A DNA stretch of 64,000 nucleotides from Brevundimonas vesicularis (GTDB taxonomy: Bacteria > Pseudomonadota > Alphaproteobacteria > Caulobacterales > Caulobacteraceae). Location of the stretch: NCBI RefSeq assembly GCF_027886425.1, contig NZ_CP115671.1, forward strand, positions 1,984,001 to 2,048,000, given 5' to 3'. Both the position numbers and the translations under genes were made by a program. The notes below the pieces were generated by a model. It saw only the letters and a list, made by a program, of their open reading frames with translations. It had not been told where the DNA came from and ran no database searches. Shown one piece after another: positions 33,187 to 40,949 of this stretch (within the stretch, counting starts at the first letter, position 1; the number at the start of each line of letters is the position of its first letter).

Positions 33187-34176
33187 TCAGCCGTGGGTCC
33201 AGCCGTTTCTGGCCATCGGCACGGGCTGGCCGTCGTAAAGGACCGTCAGGCCCTGCCCAGCGGTGACCTCGCCGATGCGGGTCAGGCGAATCAGTCGGCG
33301 CTCGGCCTCGCGCCGCAGGGCGTCTTCGTGGCGCGGATGGGCGGTGAAGGCGATCTCATAGTCGTCACCACCGCTGGCCAGATCTTCCAGCGATAGCTGC
33401 GGATCGACCCGGTCGTCGAACCAGGCCTGGGCCGCCGCGGACAGGGGCAGGACGTTCAGGTTAAGCGCCACACCGACCCTGCTGGCCTGCGCGATATGGG
33501 CCAGGTCGGAGGCCAGGCCGTCCGACACGTCGACGGATGCGGTGGCGAACTCGCGCACGATGTCGGCGAAGTCGGTCCGTGGCGTCGGCATCCGGTAGTG
33601 GCTGACCAAAGCCTCCATCCGCTCAGGCGCCAGACCCAGCTGCCCTTGCGCCGCCTTGAGCCCCAATAGCCCGTCCCCGATGACGCCGGTCACGAAGACG
33701 AGGTCGCCGACCTGCGCGCCTGCGCGAGAAACGGCTTTACCCGTCGGCGCCCAGCCCAGGGCCGTCAGAGAGAAGGACAGCGGGCCGGGCGTCTTGACCG
33801 TGTCGCCGCCGAGCAGATGAACGCCGAACCGAGCCTGATCCTCGGCCAGCCCGGCCGCAAACGCCTCGCGCTCGGGCCAGCCGCAGCGTTCGGACCAGAA
33901 GCAGGCCAGCAGATAGCCGAACGGCTCAGCGCCCTTGGCGGCGAGGTCCGACAGGTTCACCCGCAACAGCTTCCTGGCCACGGTATCCATCGGATCGTCA
34001 GGCAGGAAATGCACGCCCTCGACGATGGCGTCCTTGGTCAGGACGAGGTCACAGCCGGGGCGTGACGGCAGCGCCGCCACATCGTCGGCCAGCCCCCTGC
34101 CCCACTCAGGGTGGGCCAGGGGCTTGAACAGCCGCTCGATCGTCTCGAACTCGCCCGCGACGTCGAGCGCCGGCAT
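33187..34176 (-). CDS. thiL: thiamine-monophosphate kinase ThiL
   Basis: Phosphorylates thiamine monophosphate to the active diphosphate. 329 residues in the AIR-synthase/PurM fold, with KDAIVEGVHFLPDD, NLSDLAAKGAEP, LGGDTVKTPGP and VSDGLASDLAHIA. The start ATG overlaps the nusB stop by one base (TAATG), the end of the riboflavin-nusB-thiL operon. Confidence 0.93.
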   Translation of the reverse strand: MPALDVAGEFETIERLFKPLAHPEWGRGLADDVAALPSRPGCDLVLTKDAIVEGVHFLPDDPMDTVARKLLRVNLSDLAAKGAEPFGYLLACFWSERCGWPEREAFAAGLAEDQARFGVHLLGGDTVKTPGPLSFSLTALGWAPTGKAVSRAGAQVGDLVFVTGVIGDGLLGLKAAQGQLGLAPERMEALVSHYRMPTPRTDFADIVREFATASVDVSDGLASDLAHIAQASRVGVALNLNVLPLSAAAQAWFDDRVDPQLSLEDLASGGDDYEIAFTAHPRHEDALRREAERRLIRLTRIGEVTAGQGLTVLYDGQPVPMARNGWTHG

Positions 34177-34700
34177 TATTTGCGGGTGTCTTTGGCCACG
34201 CCGTCCAGCGCCGCGTTGACGAAGCGCGCCTCGGCGTCGTCGAAGAAGGCCTTGGCCAGTTCAACATATTCATCGATCACGACCTCGCGCGGCGTCTCGG
34301 GATGCTTAATCAGCTCCCAAGCGCCCGAACGCAGCAAGGCGCGCAGGGTGGCGTCGATCCGCTCCAGCTTCCAGTTGGAGGCCAGGCGGGCCTTGATGGC
34401 CGTGTCGATGTCGCGCTGGCTTTCGATTACGCCGCGCACGATGTCGGCGAAATAGGCCTCGTCGGCCTCAGCCAGGGCTTCGCCCTCAATGTCGGCGTCG
34501 AAGCGGAAGTTGGAGAATTCGGTGATCACCGTCTCCACGCCCTCGCCCGCCAGTTCCATCTGATACAGGGCCTGGACGGCGGCGAGACGCGACACGGTGC
34601 GGGCGCGACGCTGTTTGGAGCTCAGATTGGGCTCGGCGCGCTGCTTTTCGGCTTCGGCGAGTTGTTCGAGGACGGCTTTGACGCTGTTCGGTTCAGTCAT
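34176..34700 (-). CDS. nusB: transcription antitermination factor NusB
   Basis: NusB with NusE (S10) binds boxA RNA in ribosomal operon antitermination. The 174 residues have the helical NusB core: RLAAVQALYQMELAG, FADIVRGV, then LERIDATLRALLRSGAWEL and VVIDEYVELAKAFFDDAEARFVNA (ends only). There is a charged N-terminal extension of about 25 residues. ATG 34700 overlaps the ribH stop (ATGA). Confidence 0.94.
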   Translation of the reverse strand: MTEPNSVKAVLEQLAEAEKQRAEPNLSSKQRRARTVSRLAAVQALYQMELAGEGVETVITEFSNFRFDADIEGEALAEADEAYFADIVRGVIESQRDIDTAIKARLASNWKLERIDATLRALLRSGAWELIKHPETPREVVIDEYVELAKAFFDDAEARFVNAALDGVAKDTRK

Positions 34701-35158
34701 GCGCCGACGCCATGACGCAACCGCCTCTTCAATGCAATGAGGTCCAGGCACGCCTTGGCGGCGCCGCCGCCCTTATCCCCTTCCGAAAGACGGGCCCGAT
34801 ACCAGGCCTGATCTTCGTCCTCGGTCGTCAGTATGCCGTTGCCGATGATGACGCCCTTGACGCCAAGCGCCATGATGCCGGCCGCCGACTGATCGGAGAC
34901 GATCTCGAAATGGTAGGTCTCGCCACGGATGACCGTGCCCAGAGCGACATAGCCATCATAGCGGGGCGCGGTCGGGAAGCGGCCGGCCTCCTCGGCCAGG
35001 GCGATGGCCGGCGGCACCTCCAGCGCGCCGGGTACGGTGATGACGTCGAAGTGGGCGCCGCGCGCCTTCAGCGTCTCCTTGGCCCCTTCCAGCAGGGCGT
35101 CGGCCAGGTCGTCGTAGAAGCGGGCCTCAACGATCAAAATACGGGGGGCTTCGGTCAC
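34697..35158 (-). CDS. ribH: 6,7-dimethyl-8-ribityllumazine synthase
   Basis: Penultimate riboflavin enzyme, joining the pyrimidine and dihydroxybutanone phosphate. 153 residues with the family blocks VPGALEVPPAIALA, GYVALGTVIRGETYHFE and GNGILTTEDEDQA. GTG 35158 overlaps the ribBA stop (GTGA), and its own stop overlaps nusB. Typical 150-160 residue length. Confidence 0.95.
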   Translation of the reverse strand: MTEAPRILIVEARFYDDLADALLEGAKETLKARGAHFDVITVPGALEVPPAIALAEEAGRFPTAPRYDGYVALGTVIRGETYHFEIVSDQSAAGIMALGVKGVIIGNGILTTEDEDQAWYRARLSEGDKGGGAAKACLDLIALKRRLRHGVGA

Positions 35159-36291
35159 GCCTTGGTTTCTCCATCCATGTCGCGCCAGCCGACGATGCGC
35201 AGGCCGTAGCCTTCCAGCGCCGTCGGCTCGGGTCGCGTCGAACTCATCACGATCATATCCCTGACACCCAGGTCCAGCAGGATCTGGGCCCCCACGCCAT
35301 AGGCGCGCAGCGATCGATCCATCGCCGCCGGCTTGTCCGCGCCCGCCAGCCGTTCGGCCAGCGAGGTCAGCGACGGATCGCGCAGGAAGACGACGACGCC
35401 GGGTCCGTCATGGTCGGTGATCTGTTTCAGGGCGCTGGGCACATAGTCCTGGCGCGCCTCGACATGGCCCAAGAGGTCGCAGGCGAAGTCCACCTGGTGC
35501 ATCCGCACCAAGGTCGGTTTGGCAGGATCGATGCGCCCCTTGACCAGCGCCACATGCTCGGCGCCCTCGATGGTGTTCTTGTACAGCATCAGGCGGAACG
35601 GTCCGCCGTGAACGCTTTCGAACGGCGTATCCATGATCCGCTCGACGAAGCGTTCGGTGCGGCGGCGATAGGCGATCAGGTCGGCGATGGTGCCGATCTT
35701 CAGCCCATGCAGCTGGGCGAAGGCGACCAGATCAGGCATCCGCGCCATCTCGCCGTCGTCCTTGATGATCTCGCAGATCACCCCGGCGGGGGTCAGGCCG
35801 GCCATGCGGCTGATGTCCACGGCCGCCTCAGTGTGGCCGGCGCGGACCAGAACGCCGCCGTCGCGCGCGACCAGCGGGAAGATGTGTCCCGGCGAGACGA
35901 TGTCGTCCATGCCCTTTGACGCGTCGGTCGCTACATGAATGGTGCGCGAGCGGTCGGCGGCGGAAATGCCGGTCGTCACGCCGTCCTTGGCCTCGATCGA
36001 GACGGTGAAGGCGGTCTTCATGCTCTCGCGGTTGTCAGCGGCCATTGGCGGCAGGCGCAGTTGCTGGGCGCGCTCGGCGGTCAGGGCCAGGCACACCAGG
36101 CCACGCGCCTGGCGGATCATGAAGTTGATCTGGTCCGGCGTCGCGAACTGGGCGGGGATGATTATGTCCCCCTCGTTCTCGCGATCCTCGGCGTCCACCA
36201 GGATGTAGGGACGGCCGTTGCGGGCGTCCTCCAGAATGTCCTCGATGGGACTGATGGGGCTGTCGTTCATGTTTGCGGCCTGGGCTTGCAT
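35155..36291 (-). CDS. ribBA: RibBA-type fusion: active DHBP synthase with degenerate GTP cyclohydrolase II domain
   Basis: 378 residues. The N-terminal half (to about 205) is 3,4-dihydroxy-2-butanone-4-phosphate synthase with its acidic loop VDAEDRENEGD, the arginine-containing IRQARGLVCL, and HTEAAVD; it looks active. The C-terminal half follows RibA, but the zinc-binding run CLTGDxxxxxRCDCG is replaced by VDFACDLLGHVEARQDY, leaving one cysteine. GTP cyclohydrolase II activity is therefore probably lost, as in RibBX-type proteins. ATG 36291 overlaps the ribE stop by one base; ATG 36309 and 36270 are alternatives. A functional GTP cyclohydrolase II gene must exist elsewhere. Confidence 0.85.
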   Translation of the reverse strand: MQAQAANMNDSPISPIEDILEDARNGRPYILVDAEDRENEGDIIIPAQFATPDQINFMIRQARGLVCLALTAERAQQLRLPPMAADNRESMKTAFTVSIEAKDGVTTGISAADRSRTIHVATDASKGMDDIVSPGHIFPLVARDGGVLVRAGHTEAAVDISRMAGLTPAGVICEIIKDDGEMARMPDLVAFAQLHGLKIGTIADLIAYRRRTERFVERIMDTPFESVHGGPFRLMLYKNTIEGAEHVALVKGRIDPAKPTLVRMHQVDFACDLLGHVEARQDYVPSALKQITDHDGPGVVVFLRDPSLTSLAERLAGADKPAAMDRSLRAYGVGAQILLDLGVRDMIVMSSTRPEPTALEGYGLRIVGWRDMDGETKA

Positions 36292-36893
36292 CACGCGGTC
36301 TCCTGCCACCGCGCAAGGTATCGCGCCAGCATATCGATCTCCAGATTGACGGGATCGCCCACTTTCAAGCGGCCCAGGGTCGTCATGTCCCAGGTGTGGG
36401 GGATAATGTTCAGCGAGAAGACCTGCCCCTCGACGGCGTTTACGGTCAAAGACACGCCGTCCACCGTGATCGACCCCTTTGCGGCGATGTAGCGATGCAG
36501 GGGTGCGGGGGCCTCGACCTCGATCCGGTGCGATCCGCCTTCGGGCGTGATCGAAACCACCCGCCCAAGACCATCGACGTGGCCGGATACGACGTGGCCG
36601 CCCATCTCATCGCCCAGCTTGGCGGCCCGCTCCAGATTGACGCCGTCGCCGGTCTTCCAGGCGCCCAGGGTGGTCTTGGACAGGGTCTCGTTCGACACCT
36701 CGACGGCGAACCAGCCCCCCCGTGCATCGTGGCCCTTTTCGGTCACCGTCAAGCAGCAGCCCGCGTGGCTGATGGAAGCGCCCAGGTCGATGCCGTCGGT
36801 GTTCCAGGCGGTCTCGATCTCGTAGCGCCGGTCACGATCGGTCTCGCGGACCTCGCGGACGCGGCCGATGTCGGTGACGATGCCGGTGAACAT
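36291..36893 (-). CDS. ribE: riboflavin synthase subunit alpha
   Basis: Dismutates two lumazines to riboflavin. The 200-residue protein has the typical internal duplication: MFTGIVTDIGRV and ISHAGCCLTV in the first half, HVDGLGRVV and DGVSLTVNAVEG in the second. Both ligand-binding sites are intact. Preceded by a 66-base gap that contains a triple CGTCTAA repeat. Confidence 0.94.
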   Translation of the reverse strand: MFTGIVTDIGRVREVRETDRDRRYEIETAWNTDGIDLGASISHAGCCLTVTEKGHDARGGWFAVEVSNETLSKTTLGAWKTGDGVNLERAAKLGDEMGGHVVSGHVDGLGRVVSITPEGGSHRIEVEAPAPLHRYIAAKGSITVDGVSLTVNAVEGQVFSLNIIPHTWDMTTLGRLKVGDPVNLEIDMLARYLARWQETA

Positions 36894-36924
36894 TTGGACT
36901 CTGGACCCCTTGGGAGAAAAATAC

Positions 36925-36948
36925 CGTCTAATTCGTCTAATCGTCTAA
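36925..36948. repeat. three tandem CGTCTAA units before ribE
   Basis: CGTCTAA occurs at 36925, 36934 and 36942, with spacings of 9 and 8 bases, in the 66-base gap between ribD and ribE. It could be a protein-binding array or a replication-slippage product. No FMN riboswitch sequence is visible here. Confidence 0.6.
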
Positions 36949-36959
36949 ATTGGACGGCG

Positions 36960-37580
36960 TCAGAGACGGACGTAGCGTTCCCACAGATCGTCCCCGACGG
37001 GCTCGACGCCTAGGCGACGGAACTTGGGGGCGTCGGCCAGCTTTGCAAGAGCCAGGGCGGCGACGCAGGGCCGCCCCTCACCGCCCAGCAGGACTGGGGC
37101 GCGGAACCATTCCAGCACATCGACGGCATCGGCGCGCAGGAAAGACGCCGCGATCTGGCCGCCGCCTTCGATCAGAAGCGAGGTTGCGCCGGCGGCTTCC
37201 AAGGCTTTCAGCACGGCTGGGATGGTCGGACGACCGTCCTCGGCGGCGACCTGCACCACCTTGGCGGCGCCGATCGTGCGCGGTTCTGCGGCGGTCAGGA
37301 TCAGGGTGTTTTCGCCGGCGACCTTCGCCGCCTGCGGCGTGCGCAGCCGGCTGTCCAGCACGACGCGCAAGGGCTGATCCACGCTGCGGCCCGGAAGGCG
37401 GGCGGTCAGTTCGGGATCGTCGTGCAGAACCGTCTCGACACCGACCAGGATGGCGTCATGCCCCGCGCGCAGGCGGTGACCCTCCAGCCGCGCCGCTTCG
37501 CCGGTGATCCACTGGCTCTCGCCCGAGGCCGTGGCGATCCGCCCGTCCAAGGAGGTCGCCAGTTTCAGCGTGACCCGCAT
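36960..37580 (-). CDS. RibD-family reductase, deaminase domain absent
   Basis: 206 residues that match only the C-terminal half of bifunctional RibD: the NADPH-dependent reductase that acts on 5-amino-6-ribosylamino-pyrimidinedione phosphate. Blocks are VTLKLATSLDGRIAT, WITGEAAR, RAGHDAILVGVETVL, LLIEGGGQIAASFL and the final loop. The zinc deaminase domain (HAE and PCxxxG motifs, normally the first 145 residues) is missing. Nothing like it precedes the start; ATG 37580 overlaps the nrdR stop by one base (TGATG). Either the deaminase is encoded elsewhere or this is a paralogue. Confidence 0.85.
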   Translation of the reverse strand: MRVTLKLATSLDGRIATASGESQWITGEAARLEGHRLRAGHDAILVGVETVLHDDPELTARLPGRSVDQPLRVVLDSRLRTPQAAKVAGENTLILTAAEPRTIGAAKVVQVAAEDGRPTIPAVLKALEAAGATSLLIEGGGQIAASFLRADAVDVLEWFRAPVLLGGEGRPCVAALALAKLADAPKFRRLGVEPVGDDLWERYVRL

Positions 37581-38050
37581 CAGGCCTTGCCGGACGGTTC
37601 GTCGAACCCTTCGTCGCCCAGGAATTTGGCGAAGTCGCCGGTGTGGCGGAAATCCTTGTAGACCGAGGCGTAGCGGACATAGGCCACCTCATCCACGCCC
37701 TTCAGCGCTTTCATAATGAAGTCGCCGACCGTGCTGGACGGGATTTCAGTCTCGCCCAGGCTTTCCAACTGGCGGACGATCCGGTTGACCATCTGCTCGA
37801 CCTGATCGGCCTGGACCGGGCGTTTGCGCAGGGCCACGCCCAGCGAGCGTTCCAGCTTGTCGCGATCGAAGGGCGTGCGCCGTCCGTTGCGTTTCAGAAT
37901 GACCAGCTCACGCAGTTGCACGCGTTCGAACGTCGTGAAGCGCCCGTTGCAGTTCGGGCAGGACCGACGGCGTCGAATGGCCGAGCCGTCGTCCGACGGC
38001 CGGCTGTCCTTCACCTGGGTGTCCTGATGACCGCAAAAAGGGCACTTCAT
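37580..38050 (-). CDS. nrdR: transcriptional repressor NrdR
   Basis: Represses ribonucleotide reductase genes by sensing ATP/dATP. The N-terminal zinc ribbon (CPFCGHQDTQVKDSR and CPNCNGRFTTFE) and the ATP-cone (VILKRNGRRTPFDRDKLERSL, in part) are intact. 156 residues, standard. First gene of the run to thiL; it follows glyA by seven bases, so these probably share a transcript. Confidence 0.95.
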   Translation of the reverse strand: MKCPFCGHQDTQVKDSRPSDDGSAIRRRRSCPNCNGRFTTFERVQLRELVILKRNGRRTPFDRDKLERSLGVALRKRPVQADQVEQMVNRIVRQLESLGETEIPSSTVGDFIMKALKGVDEVAYVRYASVYKDFRHTGDFAKFLGDEGFDEPSGKA

Positions 38051-38057
38051 CAGGCGG

Positions 38058-39341
38058 TTATCCGTAGATCGGGAAGCGGTGCGTCAACTCTCGCACCTGG
38101 GCCGCGACGCCTGCGACCACGGCCGGATCGGCTTCGTCGCCGCCGTTCATCGACGAGACGACGTCTGCGATCCAGTGACCGATCTGCTTGAACTCTTCCT
38201 CACCGAAGCCGCGCGTGGTGCCGGCCGGCGTGCCCAGGCGGACGCCCGAGGTGACGGTGAACGGAGCGGTGTCGAACGGCACGCCGTTCTTGTTGCAGGT
38301 CATCAGCGCCTTTTCGAGCTCGTGCTCGGTCGCCTTGCCGGTCACGCCCTTGGGCCGCAGGTCGACCAGCGCCAGGTGGCTGTCGGTGCCGCCCGAGACG
38401 ATGGCCAGGCCGCGCTCGATCAGGACGCCGGACAGGACCTGGGCGTTCTTGACCACCTGTTGGGCATAGCCCTTGAACTCGGGCTTCAGCGCCTCGCCGA
38501 AGGCCACGGCCTTGGCCGCGATGACGTGTTCCAGCGGGCCGCCTTGCAGGCCGGGGAAGACGGCGGAGTTGATCTTCTTGCCCAGATCAACATCGTTGGA
38601 CAGGATCATGCCGCCGCGCGGGCCGCGCAAGGTCTTGTGCGTCGTCGTGGTGACGACGTGGGCGTGCGGGATCGGGTCCGGATAGGCGCCGCCGGCGATC
38701 AGGCCGGCGTAGTGCGCCATGTCCACCATCAGATAGGCGCCGACGCTGTCGGCGATCTGGCGGAAGCGCTTGAAGTCGATGTGGCGGCTGTAGGCCGAGG
38801 CGCCGGCCAGAATCAGCTTGGGCTTCTCACGCTCGGCCATTTCGGCGACGTGATCGTAGTCGATCAGGTGAGTGTCTTCGCGCACCTTGTAGGTCACGGG
38901 GCGGAACCACTTGCCCGATTGGTTCGCCGGCGAACCGTGCGTCAGGTGCCCGCCGCAGGCCAGATCCATGCCCAGGAAGGTGTCGCCGGGTTGCAGTAGG
39001 GTGAAAAAGACCGCCTGGTTGGCCTGGGCGCCCGAGTGCGGCTGGACGTTGGCGAAGGCCGCGCCGAAGAGTTGCTTGGCCCGCTCACGCGCCAGGTCCT
39101 CGGTCACGTCGACGAACTCGCAGCCGCCGTAATAGCGACGACCGGGATAGCCTTCCGCGTATTTGTTGGTCAGGACAGAACCCTGCGCGTCCAGCACCGC
39201 CTGGGAGACGATATTCTCTGAAGCGATCAGCTCGATCTGCTCGCGTTGACGGCCCAGCTCGCCCTGAATGCCCTTGAAGACATCCGGATCGGCGTCAGCG
39301 AGCGTCTTGGTGAAATAGGCGTCGTGGGTGAAGGCCGTCAC
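38058..39341 (-). CDS. glyA: serine hydroxymethyltransferase
   Basis: Interconverts serine and glycine, loading one-carbon units on tetrahydrofolate. The PLP lysine is in VVTTTTHKTLRGPRGG; other blocks are QIELIASENIVS, YAEGYPGRRYYGG and RLGTPAGTTRGFGE. 427 residues, GTG start at 39341. Followed by nrdR. Confidence 0.96.
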   Translation of the reverse strand: MTAFTHDAYFTKTLADADPDVFKGIQGELGRQREQIELIASENIVSQAVLDAQGSVLTNKYAEGYPGRRYYGGCEFVDVTEDLARERAKQLFGAAFANVQPHSGAQANQAVFFTLLQPGDTFLGMDLACGGHLTHGSPANQSGKWFRPVTYKVREDTHLIDYDHVAEMAEREKPKLILAGASAYSRHIDFKRFRQIADSVGAYLMVDMAHYAGLIAGGAYPDPIPHAHVVTTTTHKTLRGPRGGMILSNDVDLGKKINSAVFPGLQGGPLEHVIAAKAVAFGEALKPEFKGYAQQVVKNAQVLSGVLIERGLAIVSGGTDSHLALVDLRPKGVTGKATEHELEKALMTCNKNGVPFDTAPFTVTSGVRLGTPAGTTRGFGEEEFKQIGHWIADVVSSMNGGDEADPAVVAGVAAQVRELTHRFPIYG

Positions 39342-39391
39342 TCTGGAATCCCCGAAATCAGAAGCTGGCCTATCTATCCCCAGCCGGGCCC

Positions 39392-39411
39392 GACCACAAC
39401 ATCTTGTGGTC
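39392..39411. repeat. perfect palindrome at the end of the 61-residue gene
   Basis: GACCACAA - CATC - TTGTGGTC, an 8-base perfect inverted repeat whose right arm overlaps the stop codon of the 61-residue gene. No T-run follows on the minus strand. It could be a weak terminator, a processing site or an operator before glyA. Confidence 0.5.
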
Positions 39412-39595
39412 AGCCTTTGCCCAGTGCCCGCCTTAGCTTGGCGATCGCCACCCGTTCCACGGACTTGGGTTCATTGACCGGCCCCATGGCGCTGACCTCC
39501 CGGCCCGTCGCGACATGGATGGCCGAGCATTTGAGGTAGGGGCCGTTTCGGGTGAATTCGACGATGACCTCTCCGAGGTCGTCGCCCGTCGTCAT
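39410..39595 (-). CDS. small conserved hypothetical protein after hemA
   Basis: A 61-residue soluble protein (EVIVEFTRNGPYLKCSAIHVATGREV, in part, then a basic C-terminus VAIAKLRRALGKG). The start overlaps the hemA stop (ATGA), so it is made together with 5-aminolevulinate synthase. I do not recognise a named family. Coupling suggests a link to hemA, but its role is unknown. Confidence 0.7.
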   Translation of the reverse strand: MTTGDDLGEVIVEFTRNGPYLKCSAIHVATGREVSAMGPVNEPKSVERVAIAKLRRALGKG

Positions 39596-40818
39596 GCGGC
39601 GACGGGTCGGCGCGCCACGTTGCAGTGGGCGAACAGCTTGTCCATCGCCTGGACCAGATGATCCATCATGGCGTCGGTGTGGTTCGGCGACGGCGTGAAA
39701 CGCAGGCGCTCGGTCCCCTTGGGCACAGTCGGATAGTTGATCGGCTGAACATAGACGCCGTACTCGTCCAGCAGCATGTCCGAGATCATCTTGCAGTGGA
39801 CCGGATCACCGACGTGCACCGGCACGATATGGCTCTCGCTTTCCATCACCGGGATACCGGCGGCGGCGAAACGGGCCTTCAGGGTCGCGGCCCGCTCCTG
39901 ATGCTGGACGCGTAGTTCGGGGTGCGCCTTCAGGTGACGCACGGAAGCCAAGGCGCCGGCAGTCAGGGCCGGCGGCAGCGATGTGGTGAAGATGAAGCCC
40001 GAGGCCCAGCTGCGCACAGCATCGATGATCATGGCGTCGGCGGCGATATAGCCGCCCATCACGCCGATCGCCTTGCCCAGGGTGCATTCGATGATGTCGA
40101 TCTGATCCAGCACGCCGTCGCGCTCGGCGACGCCCGCGCCGGTCTCGCCGTACAGGCCGACCGCATGGACCTCGTCCAGATAGGTCAGGGCGCCGTATTT
40201 CTTGGCGAGGGCAATAGTGCCGGCCAGATCGGCGATGTCGCCGTCCATCGAATAGACGCTCTCAAACGCGATCAGCTTGGGCGCATCGGCCGGCGCCGCC
40301 GCCAGCAGGGCCTCCAGATGCGCCAGATCGTTGTGCATGAAGACGTGACGCTCGCCGCCGCCGTGACGGATGCCGGCGATCATCGAGGCATGGTTCAGCG
40401 AATCGGAGAAGGTGATCAGGCCCGGCAGGATCTTCTGCAGGGTCGACAGCGTCGCCTCGTTGCCGACATAGCCCGAGGTGAACAGCAGCGCCGCTTCCTT
40501 CTGGTGCCAGTGGGCCAGCTCCGCTTCGAGATCGACGGCGGAGCGAGTCGTGCCGGAGATGTTGCGCGTGCCGCCCGCGCCGGCGCCCACCGCATCGATC
40601 TCGTTATGCATGGCGTCCAGCACGACGGGGTGCTGGCCCATGCCGAGATAGTCGTTGGAGCACCAGATGACGACGTCCTGTTCGGAGCCATCCTCGCGGC
40701 GACGCACAGCCTGCGGAAACTGACCGCGCACGCGCTTCAGATCGGCGAAGACGCGATAGCGTCCTTCGCTGCGAACCTGCTCCACCGAGCTATTAAAGGC
40801 GGCCTTATAGTCGAACAA
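39592..40818 (-). CDS. hemA: 5-aminolevulinate synthase
   Basis: C4 (Shemin) pathway enzyme joining glycine and succinyl-CoA, typical of alphaproteobacteria. 408 residues. The PLP lysine is in ECTLGKAIGVMGGY, and the active-site blocks WCSNDYLGMGQHP, SGYVGNEATL, FSDSLNHASMI and YLDEVHAVGLYG are intact. TTG 40818 gives the standard N-terminus (MFDYKAAF...). Upstream in-frame ATG 40896 is possible, but those residues are not family-like. Confidence 0.93.
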   Translation of the reverse strand: MFDYKAAFNSSVEQVRSEGRYRVFADLKRVRGQFPQAVRRREDGSEQDVVIWCSNDYLGMGQHPVVLDAMHNEIDAVGAGAGGTRNISGTTRSAVDLEAELAHWHQKEAALLFTSGYVGNEATLSTLQKILPGLITFSDSLNHASMIAGIRHGGGERHVFMHNDLAHLEALLAAAPADAPKLIAFESVYSMDGDIADLAGTIALAKKYGALTYLDEVHAVGLYGETGAGVAERDGVLDQIDIIECTLGKAIGVMGGYIAADAMIIDAVRSWASGFIFTTSLPPALTAGALASVRHLKAHPELRVQHQERAATLKARFAAAGIPVMESESHIVPVHVGDPVHCKMISDMLLDEYGVYVQPINYPTVPKGTERLRFTPSPNHTDAMMDHLVQAMDKLFAHCNVARRPVAA

Positions 40819-40949
40819 ACTACGCGTTCTTTCGCTTATGGCGATGTCTTTGCGTTGTTTGCTCTCCCGAAGCGGGCTTGTCCATGTCCGCCGCATGGAC
40901 AAAACGCCCCAAACCCTTAATTGATAACGGTTCTCAGTATCGAGATCGA

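Noticed and set aside
36894..36959. FMN riboswitch ahead of ribE
   Set aside because: The gap is only 66 bases and contains none of the conserved RFN-element blocks.
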